In this document: positions 1-8,989 of the stretch, one piece after another
Layout of the letters: each line of letters starts with the position of its first letter
How positions within the stretch are numbered: the first letter of the stretch is position 1
Source of the DNA: Tranzscheliella williamsii
Taxonomy: Eukaryota > Basidiomycota > Ustilaginomycetes > Ustilaginales > Ustilaginaceae
DNA: 64,000 bases
Reading direction: 5' to 3'
Assembly: GCA_023212725.1 (NCBI GenBank)
Contig: JALBYF010000067.1
Span: forward strand, 1 to 64,000
Translations under genes and position numbers: made by a program
Notes under the pieces: generated by a model
The model's input: only the letters and a program-made list of their open reading frames with translations
Database searches by the model: none
Told to the model about the DNA's origin: nothing

Positions 1-60
1 AAGATCTCCAATCGATCGATCTGACCCTCGCTTCGACCGGGTCCGCCCTCCCCATGGTTG

Positions 61-1884
61 TTACTCCCTTCTGCCGTCTGGCCATTCATGCTGTCCATCT
101 GGACCCATTCGCCCGGCACCGTTCTTGGCGTCCTCGTCTTGTCCTGTGACACCGTCCTTCCCGTTCCCATCGCTGTCACCGCTGTTGTTGTCGTCTCCAT
201 CCTTATCATCGCCTTCGTCATCGCCTTCGTCATCGCCTTTGTCATCGCCTTTGTCATCGCCTTCGTCATCGCCTTTGTCATCGCCTTTGTCATCGCCTTC
301 GTCATCGCCTTTGTCATCGCCTTTGCCATCGCCTTCGTCATCGCCTTTGTTGTCATCTTCATCATTGCGTTCATCTTCATTTTTATCTTTGTTTTCGTCT
401 TTATCGTCTGTGCCCTGTGCGTGCTGTTCAATGGGCGGGATAGGTGTTGTTGGTTTGCGCACTTTGAGCACGAGACTTCGTTCCTCGACCGTCTTTGTAT
501 TGAGGAGAGCCCGGTCGATGCGATCTTGTACCCGATCTCTGGTCAGGTGTAGGGTGCTGGCCATCGCTCGAAGGATAAAAGCCACCATGTGGCTAAGGAG
601 AGAATCTTTGAAAGGCCCGGGATCATGCGTGTTGGGAAGGACAAGGTATTGATAATGGTCGAAGTCATTGTTGTCAAAGTCGAGATAAAAGAAGATGTAG
701 TTTTTGCCAGTTGTGAGCAGAGAACAGGGACAACCTGACAAGACTGCATAGTCAAATATCTGGCTGATTGGCCCTAAGACTTTATGATGCATGACGGTCT
801 TGCCAGCCTTGACTTGTTTTACCACGTCGATGGATCCAAGTGCGGCGCCGCCAGGCGCACCCCAAAAGAAGCCTTCGATGGAGGCAAGGCTGAGTGTGTG
901 GAAAGCTTTGACTTCCACAATGCTCACCGCTTGCGCCTGTCCTCTCGAATTGCGAATAGTGCGAGTGTCCTTGGGGATATAAGCCAGACAGATATTGCCC
1001 CGCCTTGCCCATGGCCGCAAGCCGGTCCCCGAAGAGGGCGTGTTGCTGTTTTTCCCTGGCTTGGAAAAAAGGTGGGGTCCACTATCCGTTTGTTCGGTTG
1101 ATGTTTGGGAGGAAGTTTGCTGATTGACGTTCGAGCGTTTACCTGATGCCTGGGACAAGCCTGACCCCTGTGAACTCGAGCGTTCTTCCTTGGCCTCACC
1201 CCAAGGGACACGCCGGTGGCGGCCGGAGCCGTAGTCAAAGTCGCCCTCCTTACCTAGATCGAGGGTGGGCAGAAGATCCACGAGCCTGTCCAAGGCTTTC
1301 TTGGCTGTGTCATTCAAAGTCTTTCTTTGACAATACTTTTTCTGTAGCTGGAGGATTTGCCATAAGGCAAGATTGATAATGACACTCGAGACAAACCTTT
1401 CGGTGTGTCGTTCAGACTCATAGTGCTGGATACCCAGACTATCTACATACACCTCTACTTTGGCAATGGAGGGCATACATCTTTCCTCGCCAAAGATAGC
1501 GAGCATGGCGGCTGAGACTTCAGGCACAAGGGATTGCAGAACTGTGTCCGGTTGTAGTAATGCTGGCAGCCTCTTATGAGCCGCCAATCCGCCAACATAC
1601 TGGCTAGCGGGCTTGAAGACCCGTTGAACAACCCTTTCGTTGATGATCTTTTCAAGGTTTGCAGCAGCTTCGGCGACTGTCAAGCGTTTCAGCCAAAACC
1701 GTAACCTTCTGTTTTCGCTTCGTGCCTTGTCGGCGGCAAGTTGAGCACTTTCGGCGGCAAGTCGGGCGTTTTCAAGCTGTGTATGCAGGTCTTCAAGCTC
1801 GGAAGCGGGATCTGCCTGCCAGAACTGACCATGATCTGGGTTCATCTTGGTGCTGAGCTTCTTGGACGGCTCGATGGTGGGCAT
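61..1884 (-). CDS. orphan protein with coiled coil, PD-(D/E)XK-like region and acidic repeat tail
   Basis: A 607-residue open frame starts at the ATG at 1884 and is not matched to a named family. Residues about 28-85 form a charged Ala/Leu/Glu-rich coiled coil. Residues about 90-215 are helical. A Ser/Gln/Thr-rich linker (about 230-285) follows. Residues about 290-470 look like the PD-(D/E)XK-type fold that accompanies fungal FunK1 kinases and Crinkler-type proteins: a strand ending in V-E324-V-K326, then Q375 in QIFDYAVLSGCP, then a hydrophobic LLTTGKNYIFFYLD strand pair. The acidic residue expected before E-x-K may be N297 (RRGNICLAY), which would make the site degenerate. The C-terminal ~100 residues are almost entirely G-D-D-K/E repeats encoded by a 12-bp minisatellite. 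The neighbour upstream is a Tc1 transposon whose end lies 166 bp from the start codon, so this may be accessory DNA. The open frame is certain; the fold is inference from motif spacing. Confidence 0.6.
   Translation of the reverse strand: MPTIEPSKKLSTKMNPDHGQFWQADPASELEDLHTQLENARLAAESAQLAADKARSENRRLRFWLKRLTVAEAAANLEKIINERVVQRVFKPASQYVGGLAAHKRLPALLQPDTVLQSLVPEVSAAMLAIFGEERCMPSIAKVEVYVDSLGIQHYESERHTERFVSSVIINLALWQILQLQKKYCQRKTLNDTAKKALDRLVDLLPTLDLGKEGDFDYGSGRHRRVPWGEAKEERSSSQGSGLSQASGKRSNVNQQTSSQTSTEQTDSGPHLFSKPGKNSNTPSSGTGLRPWARRGNICLAYIPKDTRTIRNSRGQAQAVSIVEVKAFHTLSLASIEGFFWGAPGGAALGSIDVVKQVKAGKTVMHHKVLGPISQIFDYAVLSGCPCSLLTTGKNYIFFYLDFDNNDFDHYQYLVLPNTHDPGPFKDSLLSHMVAFILRAMASTLHLTRDRVQDRIDRALLNTKTVEERSLVLKVRKPTTPIPPIEQHAQGTDDKDENKDKNEDERNDEDDNKGDDEGDGKGDDKGDDEGDDKGDDKGDDEGDDKGDDKGDDEGDDEGDDKDGDDNNSGDSDGNGKDGVTGQDEDAKNGAGRMGPDGQHEWPDGRRE
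208..350. repeat. 12-bp coding minisatellite (GDDK/GDDE repeat)
   Basis: About twelve head-to-tail copies of GTCATCGCCTTY on the + strand, read on the minus strand as Gly-Asp-Asp-Lys/Glu. The Lys/Glu alternation gives a higher-order 36-bp period (one Glu unit followed by two Lys units) repeated about three times. It lies inside the orphan gene and keeps its frame, so copy-number change would only lengthen or shorten the acidic tail by four residues per unit. Confidence 0.9.
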
Positions 1885-2050
1885 ATCGACAGTTTTGGTA
1901 CAGCGGTACTATGCTTGCCCTGGAGGAGTCGACAATTCACAACAGAAAACGTGACACCCTCGTAAATGTTGACACAGGCATTGACCTGCGATTCTGGCCT
2001 GAATCAAAATCAACACAGATCAAGCATTAAATGCTTCAGGGGTCGATATA

Positions 2051-2074
2051 CAGTCGCATCCAAAACTGCCCCAC
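2051..2074 (+). repeat. left terminal inverted repeat of Tc1 element
   Basis: CAGTCGCATCCAAAACTGCC followed by CCAC; it matches the reverse complement of 3698-3721 at 21 of 24 positions and is preceded by TA. Confidence 0.9.
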
Positions 2075-2310
2075 CATTAGACCTAAAAACCCGAGATGGC
2101 CACTCATCCTCATACAAGAGACCACTCATCACCATGCAAAGTGTGGTCTATGTTATACTGTCTGAAAGCTGTGCTTCAGGGCTACACAGTGATATAATTT
2201 TTGTGTGGATGCAATAGAAATGCACGACAAAAATAGCTGGCCAATCTTTTCTTCTCCTCAACCCAAATTAAGGGTCATCTTCAGTACTTTGTAGGGCCCC
2301 CTTTTGCAGC

Positions 2311-3311
2311 TCAGACCACCTCCAGTCTTCTGGGCATAGACGCTATGAGGCTTTGGATGAACTCCAGAGGAACAGACTTCCATGCTCTGATGACAGCAGC
2401 CTCAAGATCGGCTGTGTTTCTGATGCTATACTTTTCCTTACCTACCTCCTTTTTAAGCCATGCCCAGACATGCTCAATGGGATTGAGGTTGGTAGAGTTG
2501 GCAGGCCAGTCCAGGACATTGATCTTAGCATCATTCAGGTATCTTTTTGTCGCTTTGGAGGCATGACAAGGTGCATTATCTTGTTCAAAGATGATGTCCT
2601 TTTTACCAAAATGCTGATTCTTGGATTTCCACTTGACGAGGCTTCCAGACAGATTCTCCTCGAGCAGTTCGATATATGCACCTGAATCCAACCTCCCCTG
2701 TACAAAGGCAAGCAGTCCAAGTCCAGTCCAGGTCATACAGCCCCAGATCATGATGCATGGCTGCCGGCTTGCAGTGTAGGTGTGTTTTGCTCATAATCAG
2801 GTTTGATGGCCCAGTAGGTCGATTGTGTCACAAATCCAAGCCGCTGGACCTTGCTTTCATCACTCCAGATGACCTTCTTCCAGTCTGAAACAGTCCAGTG
2901 GTGGTATTTGTGTGCAAAGACCCTGCGCTGCTTCCGATGTCTTTTGTTGAGAAATGGTTTTTTTTGTTTTTGCCTACATTTCAGCCCTGCCCTGAGCAGC
3001 TCCCTTGCTGCTGTCTGTCGTGATACTTTGCTGCCATAGTAGGCTTTAAAGTACCTTGCTGCATCTTGTGCCGAGCTGTAGTGATGCTGTCTGATGCCTC
3101 TGACGAGCATCTTGGCTTCAAAAACAGAGAGTTTCCTCTTTCTTCCTCCTTTCTGTTGAGCTTGAGAGGCTTCCTTGAGGCGTTTTGCTCATCTAGCAGC
3201 TGCTGATTTGCTCAGGTTCACTTCACTGGCTATCTGTCTAGTCGAAACACCAGCTTCAGCAAGCTGTTTGATGTGTTGTTGGACAGCCAGGCTGGGTTTA
3301 CTCGCCACCAT
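2311..3311 (-). pseudogene. Tc1-family transposase, DD34E, disrupted
   Basis: The reading region starts at the ATG at 3311 with an N-terminal helix-turn-helix (STRQIASEVNLSKSAAAR), is interrupted by an in-frame TGA at 3189-3191 (codon 41), continues through the second HTH-like region and the first catalytic Asp (WSDESK), and then shifts frame near 2765-2775. The last ~145 codons carry the second Asp (FEQDNAPCH) and the Glu (NPIEHVWAWLKKE) with 34 residues between them, the DD34E spacing of Tc1 transposases. Reading continues to the C-terminus at 2311. All three catalytic residues are present, so the loss of function is recent: one nonsense change and one indel. Whether other copies in this genome are intact cannot be seen here. 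Confidence 0.92.
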
Positions 3312-3697
3312 ACTGGTTTATCACCCTTTGTCACCAGATTGGCTGTCTTGGCTGTTATGGTCATCCCAAAGGCTTGTATGATAGCTTGTTCTCTTCCTCA
3401 GATCCATAGCTACGCACTCATGTAAGATAGAGTACCCTTTGTTGATGTTTGATGGACAACAAAGGCGAGATAGCAGCCCTTTGATGAGGAGGAGAAAGGC
3501 AAAAAAACTCCGGCCATGCCAAAGCCCAATTACAACCTTATTTCATACCACAAGTCCCTTTGATTTTTACATCAGCACGAAGCCCTCCATCTCAGCTTCC
3601 CAACAGTATAGAATACACCTTGCTACATAGATGGAATGGGTCAATGCCAGAGATCACTGGTGGACATGTCAAGGAGATCATGGTTTTTTCGAAAAAA

Positions 3698-3721
3698 GTG
3701 GGGCAGTAATGGACGCGACTG
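3698..3721 (-). repeat. right terminal inverted repeat of Tc1 element
   Basis: On the minus strand it begins CAGTCGCGTCCATTACTGCC and ends CCAC; it is followed on the + strand by TA. It pairs with 2051-2074 with three mismatches. Confidence 0.9.
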
Positions 3722-3723
3722 TA

Positions 3724-4549
3724 ATCACGGCATGTTTTTATGGAATCACGCAGTTTACCGATTAGCGATCATCCCAGTATGTACTGAATTAAATTTAAGT
3801 AGCGCGCATTGCTAATTTCACGAGATTGCCCGATAAACGAGCTTATATGCAACACGCTCATAGGCCTATTGTCGAGCTAACATGCATGGAACCTGCGAAT
3901 GCTTGGAGTGCTACACTACTAGCACATTGATGTTTAGGAAGTCAAAGACTCTCTCTCAAATGAGCCTCCCCAACAATCAGCAGATGTCCAGATGGCATCA
4001 AGCAGTGCACTCTCGTATTGACGGAGGGTGTCACCGCTCTTGTTGTGGACGACATCCAATCACGCCGATTTCGTGTATACAAATGTTTGAAAAGCTGTGA
4101 GCACCGCGTATTCATATTGTATAGCATATCGGGAATATGCGTGGGAAACACGCGTTTATCTAACAATCCTCAAGGAGCGGCCAGTCACAAGTCTGGTCCA
4201 CCCTAACATACCATCATCCACTCTGAAAAGTTGATTCATGATTGTGATTGTGATTGCAGCTGCACCCTCACTCGAGTCTGCCGCTATCCTATCAATTTGT
4301 GCACAGATCGCTCTATCTGTCGCTGCCTCTTTGCATGAGCCCTCCTTCGGCTCTTTGATCCCTTCGTCACCACAGCTCTGCATTGCACTCGAGCGGTCGT
4401 CAGTTCTTCTCGTCTCCTCGGCAGACGTTGCGACCTTCGAAAGCAGCAAGCGATCCACGTTAAAGAGCTCAAGCATTCGAACAAGCCGTCAACACAAAGA
4501 CCTACGCAGACCCAAGCTCCGTTAGAAGGGCAGTGAATGAGCTTCGACA
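3724..4549. other. intergenic leader of the CaMKK-like kinase gene, with uORFs
   Basis: No protein gene is supported. The region carries the likely promoter and 5' leader of the kinase gene. Two upstream ATG frames lie close to the kinase start: 4238-4525 (95 codons) and a short frame starting at 4537 that overlaps the kinase start out of frame. The predicted uORF peptides have no recognisable domain. Confidence 0.5.
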
Positions 4550-7066
4550 ATGTCGCAGCTTCTGTCCGGGTCTCCGGAAGAGGATGATCATCTCTCCTCT
4601 TTCATGGAATCTCTACCTACCCACAAGTCTCACAGTGCCAACGCTAAGCACCGTACCAATCGTACAGTAGGCGCTCAGCAAAAAGCTTCATTGTCTAAGA
4701 ACGCTTTAAAACAAGGACTTACTGGTCAGCACAGCCGGGATTCCAGCTTTACACGTGAGCCTGCAAGTAGTAGTCATGCTCGAAGCCAGACCAAAGATTC
4801 TGCGCAGGATGGCGACCATAGGACCCTCTCAACCGCATCTAGTTCCTCTCTTGGCGTCCCCGCTTCTTCGTCCGAGCGCAGCTCTTCCCGTTCCGTGTCA
4901 AGAGCGACGTCCTTCGAATACCGTGAAACGCTAAATGCGAAGAGCAGGGATCTCGGCGATGGCTCAAGAATTATCAACCAGTACAGGATGCTCGACGTCA
5001 TCGGCCAAGGCGCTTATGGTACCGTACGCAAAGCTACCCTCACGGACGATCCCGAAGTTAAGTTTGCCATCAAAGAGCTGGGTAAGACAAGGCTGCGTAA
5101 AACACAACGCTCCTCTCGGCTTAGGCGGCCCACAGCAAAAAGCGCCGGGCCCCGCCAGCCACGCTGCGGCGGTCCAAGCAGTGGCGAAGGCAGCAGTGGA
5201 CCGCCGCGTGTCGGCTACATCCAGCAAGAAGCGGCGGAGGAGCGCAAAGATCCCTTGACACTTATCCGCCACGAGATCGCAATCTTGAAAAAGCTCCATC
5301 ATCCTCACGTCGTCAAGCTATTCGAAGTGCTTGATGACCCAGACAAAGACAGCCTCTATCTAGTCTTCGAGTATTGCCCTGATGGGAGGATCTTCGACGT
5401 CCGAGTTAACGAATCAGTTGAGCCTCTTTCCGAAGATATTACTCGAAACTACTTTGTCCAGATCCTTTTGGGCATCGAGTATCTACACGAGAACGACATT
5501 GTCCATAGAGACATCAAGCCAGACAACATTCTTTTAAGCGACAACGGTAGGCTTTGCAAGATCGTCGATTTTGGAGTGTCGGAAATGTTTGAGAAGCCCG
5601 GCGACGACACCATGGTAAAGTCAGCTGGAAGTCCTGCATTCATGAGCCCCGAACTATGCACCGCACACCACAAAGCCTACCACGGCAAATCAGATGACAT
5701 CTGGTCTTTTGGTGTGACGCTGTACTGCATGGTGGTAGGTCATCTTCCGTTCAACAGAGACAACTTCTACGAAATGTACGAGGCCATCAAGAACGACGAA
5801 CCGGAGTACCCTGCTCATCTCTCCGCAGATCTCCTCGATCTACTCAAGCAGATGCTCACCAAGGATCCAGCAAAGCGCATCACTGTGCGGCAAATGCGAG
5901 AGCACCCTTGGGTAATGAAAGTGGACGGGCCTTTGCTTCTGTCTACCGAGGAAAATCTGAAAGCCATGGTGCACGAGATTACGGACGAGGATCTCGACTG
6001 TGCTATCTGCAAGATCACCAATATATTCACATTTGCCAGAGCCATCTCACGGTTCAAGAAAGGAGGCTCTATGCAGCGCGCGCGAAAGGAAGCTTCGCGA
6101 TCGGAATCGGCGGGAGGTCAGGACAGCAGCTGGTTTCCCCCATCTCTCAAACATAGCGCAGACAGCGTGACGAGCATTCCCGCCGGTAGCTTGGCCCCGG
6201 GCACGACAGATCCTCCGCCGATCAAGGAGAAAGACATGGCGCATCTAAACAATTCAACCATGACAGAGCAAGCGTCGCAACGAGACACAGGGAGGGCAGA
6301 AGTACCGGACGTCTTGAAAGAAGCAGCTGCAGAGCTCTTTGACTCGCCGCCGTCGAGCATACTCGATCTGCCTGAAGAAGGGCCAGCGGGCAGTGGTGCG
6401 TTGAAGCGAAACAAGTCCGGTCCTGTCACCACATTTGTTCACAGGACGACCACCAACCCTCGAGAGGGCGGATCGACGAACAAACGTGCTTCCCGCAACT
6501 CGGATGGCGCCCAAGTTTCGGCAACATGCAGCGATGGCAACCTGTCGGATAGCAACCTGTCGGAGAAAAAACAGTCTTCAAAGGCCGACCGAAGTGTAGA
6601 CTCGACGTCGAAGGACGGGGACAGTGACGAAAAGAAAGTGAAGATACGCTACCAGGCTTCGCTTGACGATAAGTTTATTCAAGACAGACTGGCCAGCTTG
6701 AATCTGAAGCATGCGAAGGAACACGATGAGCACAAGCACCACAACAAGGCGTTTCTGAAGACGAGCTCGGGGTCGAGCCAGGGGACTGGATCCGGCGCCT
6801 CGTCGTCGAACAAGCGCGGCACCGGTGGGTCCGAAACCGCCCCGACCGAGCACCCGCCGACGCCACCTGGACACACTGCGAAGAAACAGCAACCGAAGCT
6901 GCTGCCGGACCAGCCAACGATGCAGAGCCCGTTCTGCGAGTCGCTCAAGACGCCGCCGGGTGCCAGCGAGGCGTATCTGCAAGCGGTCCGCCAGGACAAG
7001 CACGAAAACCCGCTGTTTGCCAACGCGGCCCCGGACGGCGAAGCGCTGCAGCCCGCGGACGGCTAA
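4550..7066 (+). CDS. CaMKK/SAK1-Ssp1-type Ser/Thr protein kinase
   Basis: An 838-residue protein. Residues 1-145 are Ser-rich and low complexity. The kinase domain runs from about 148 to 460: glycine loop GQGAYGTV, catalytic Lys175 in FAIKE, HRD with Asp321 in VHRDIKPDN, DFG with Asp340 (DFGVSEMF), and the activation segment SPAFMSPELC typical of the CaMKK/LKB1-kinase-kinase group. A basic, Pro/Arg-rich insert lies between the VAIK strand and helix C (about residues 180-230), a hallmark of CaMKK kinases. The C-terminal ~380 residues are disordered. The family (S. cerevisiae Sak1/Tos3/Elm1, S. pombe Ssp1, mammalian CaMKK) phosphorylates the activation loop of AMPK/Snf1 in nutrient and stress signalling; that role is inferred. 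Single exon. The convergent neighbour is MBF1. Confidence 0.88.
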   Translation: MSQLLSGSPEEDDHLSSFMESLPTHKSHSANAKHRTNRTVGAQQKASLSKNALKQGLTGQHSRDSSFTREPASSSHARSQTKDSAQDGDHRTLSTASSSSLGVPASSSERSSSRSVSRATSFEYRETLNAKSRDLGDGSRIINQYRMLDVIGQGAYGTVRKATLTDDPEVKFAIKELGKTRLRKTQRSSRLRRPTAKSAGPRQPRCGGPSSGEGSSGPPRVGYIQQEAAEERKDPLTLIRHEIAILKKLHHPHVVKLFEVLDDPDKDSLYLVFEYCPDGRIFDVRVNESVEPLSEDITRNYFVQILLGIEYLHENDIVHRDIKPDNILLSDNGRLCKIVDFGVSEMFEKPGDDTMVKSAGSPAFMSPELCTAHHKAYHGKSDDIWSFGVTLYCMVVGHLPFNRDNFYEMYEAIKNDEPEYPAHLSADLLDLLKQMLTKDPAKRITVRQMREHPWVMKVDGPLLLSTEENLKAMVHEITDEDLDCAICKITNIFTFARAISRFKKGGSMQRARKEASRSESAGGQDSSWFPPSLKHSADSVTSIPAGSLAPGTTDPPPIKEKDMAHLNNSTMTEQASQRDTGRAEVPDVLKEAAAELFDSPPSSILDLPEEGPAGSGALKRNKSGPVTTFVHRTTTNPREGGSTNKRASRNSDGAQVSATCSDGNLSDSNLSEKKQSSKADRSVDSTSKDGDSDEKKVKIRYQASLDDKFIQDRLASLNLKHAKEHDEHKHHNKAFLKTSSGSSQGTGSGASSSNKRGTGGSETAPTEHPPTPPGHTAKKQQPKLLPDQPTMQSPFCESLKTPPGASEAYLQAVRQDKHENPLFANAAPDGEALQPADG

Positions 7067-7505
7067 TGCGCTTCACCTCGCCCCCAGCGCTATGTCCTTG
7101 TACCGGCACGGCAGTCGTCAACTCAGCACGGACATTTCGCCGCTCTCGTTCACGCGGCCTTCACATGCCGGTTCAGCAACTGCGCTTGGAGAGTGCAATG
7201 CAGATAGACCGGCTCTCATCAGATTCAGAATTGAGTGACAGGCATGCGGGCGGCAAAAATCTCAGTTCTGCTTGTGTGGGTTGATCGATCATAAATGCTG
7301 CGTCGGGTGCGTGATAATATGTGGTAGAGGCTGGAGATACGGGACGCGGCGCACGGATACAGCGCGAGCCACGGGAAGTGCGCACTCTTACACCCCTCTT
7401 CCGGCCTCACCTTCCCAACGTCGCAGAAGGCGTGGGTTACGGGCAGGCGAAACGGAGGGCGGGGAAGGCGTGGTGGAGGGCGCTGAACGCAGGGGGAGGC
7501 GGCGA
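7067..7505. other. convergent 3' intergenic spacer
   Basis: 439 bp between the stop codons of the kinase and MBF1 genes. Nothing beyond 3' untranslated sequence is visible; open frames here are antisense shadows of MBF1 or low-complexity. Confidence 0.6.
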
Positions 7506-7970
7506 CTACTTCTTCTTGGGGCCGCCGAGGGGGGCGCCGATGTCCTTGCCTCTGAGCTTGACGCCGAGGGCGCGCTCCATCTTGGCGAGGATTTGGGGAT
7601 TTGGGACAGCCTTGCCGCTCTCGTACTCGGCGATGACCTGGGGTTTTTCGTTGATCTTGGTGCCGAGGTCCTTCTGGGTGAGGCCCTTGGCCTGGCGCTG
7701 CTGGCCGATAATCTTGCCGACAGTCGGCGCGACCTTGGGCGGCGGTGCCACCTCGTTCTCACGGTCCAGCTTCGCGATGCGCTGATGGTCTGCGCCCACA
7801 TGCGCCTTGTTCGTGCCCGCCGTCATCTTCCGGTCCTGCTCGTTAATGGCGCCCACCTGCTTCGCCCGCTCGTACGCCGTCGGCCCCACCGGCCCCCCGC
7901 CGCCTCCACCCCCAGAGGGTCGGACGCCCCGTCCGATAACGGTCTTCGTGTCCCAATCCGTGTTCGACAT
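7506..7970 (-). CDS. MBF1: multiprotein-bridging factor 1 (MBF1)
   Basis: A 154-residue protein whose start is set at the ATG at 7970 (MSNTDWDTK), which matches the conserved N-terminus of MBF1; an in-frame ATG at 8045 would add 25 residues unlike the family. Residues 1-75 form the N-terminal MBF1 domain with a Gly-rich stretch (seven consecutive Gly at about 21-27). Residues about 90-145 form the Cro/C1-type helix-turn-helix (QRQAKGLTQKDLGTKINEKP). The tail ends in Pro-Lys-Lys-Lys. In other eukaryotes MBF1 bridges TATA-binding protein and bZIP activators such as Gcn4 in the nucleus. Length and domain order are normal for the family; no intron is needed. Confidence 0.96.
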   Translation of the reverse strand: MSNTDWDTKTVIGRGVRPSGGGGGGGPVGPTAYERAKQVGAINEQDRKMTAGTNKAHVGADHQRIAKLDRENEVAPPPKVAPTVGKIIGQQRQAKGLTQKDLGTKINEKPQVIAEYESGKAVPNPQILAKMERALGVKLRGKDIGAPLGGPKKK

Positions 7971-8989
7971 GATGGCTACGTTCGACGTTGAGTACGGCGA
8001 CAGCGGGTTGATAGGTCGGTGATCAGTCGCAAGAAGACGGATCAATCAATAGGAGTGGCGAGCCGAGGCGGGTGCTGATCTTATCTGGTCGTGGAGGATA
8101 CAAGTCGCCTGGATTAGCGCGCTTGCAAACGAATTTATACGCTTTTACCTGATTGAGGTGGCGTGCGTGATGGGGGGAGGCAAAGGCGCAGTCGTGGTCG
8201 TCTGATGCGGTCTGCTGGTAATCGTCGTGAACAGAGAAGCGCCAACTGCGGACGGGGGCTGACCGGCCGCTTTCAGTCTGACTGTGACTGCCAACGTGAC
8301 TGTTGACCGTTCTGTTGCATTCAACTTGTCATTTCTTCTCCACACAGCCAGGCTTTCGCTTATGTAATGCTTCGAGCTCTTGATCGCGCCTTTTGTCTTC
8401 GTTCTACGCCTTTCTTTCCACTTCGCACACGCCACCAAGCATGAAGCTTGCCGCGGATTAACTCCCCAACTCAGACTCTTTGTTAAATCCTTCTTCCTGC
8501 TTCGCGCCCTGCGATTCACTTTTTGGGTTGGATTTGAGTTATCAGAGCTATACGGTATCTAGTTGTCAAGAATATCCATTGCACGATGTTGAGGTGACTA
8601 ACGAGCTGACCAATTCCCGAAAGAGAGAAAGAGAGAAACGAAGAACAAGGAGTCGAGACGCAAAGAGAGCGTTACAGGGACAGCAGAAGGGGTGAGGGGA
8701 GAAGCGGAAGAAGCCGAAGATGAGAGACGGACTCTGTAAGAGTACCAGCGTGTATGACTTCTGTCTTGGGAGGATGAAGAAGTGAGAGGTGAGCAGCCGG
8801 CCGCTTGTGACCTGACAAGTGTGGTAACGCCCAAATTCGGTATCGAACAGATATGTCGAGAGTGTTGACCCGACGAGTGTTGACCCAACGTCGACGAGCA
8901 GCTGTCCAGGTGGGCTAATGGAACTGGGTGACATTGTGGATATGATGGGGGAGACGAGACAGATCGATTAAATCTTTCCTGGCGCTTTT
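7971..8989. other. intergenic region upstream of MBF1 and downstream of histidine kinase 1
   Basis: About 1 kb holding the MBF1 promoter (next to 7971) and the 3' flank of the histidine kinase gene. Open frames here lack domain signatures, and I see no RNA gene. Confidence 0.5.

Larger units (their letters stand above)
2051..3721 (-). mobile_element. Tc1/mariner-type DNA transposon, complete but inactive
   Basis: The element is 1,671 bp. It is bounded by 24-bp terminal inverted repeats starting CAGTCGC (2051-2074 and 3698-3721) that differ at three positions, and each end abuts a TA dinucleotide (2049-2050 and 3722-3723), the target duplication of Tc1/mariner elements. Inside is one minus-strand transposase reading region of the usual ~330-codon size, broken by a stop and a frameshift. 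The two boundaries and the duplication are read directly from the sequence. Its left end lies 166 bp upstream of the orphan gene and its right end about 830 bp upstream of the CaMKK-like kinase gene. Confidence 0.92.

Noticed and set aside
7971..8045. 25-residue extension of MBF1
   Set aside because: MBF1 proteins begin at the MSxxDWD motif; the extra residues look like translated leader.
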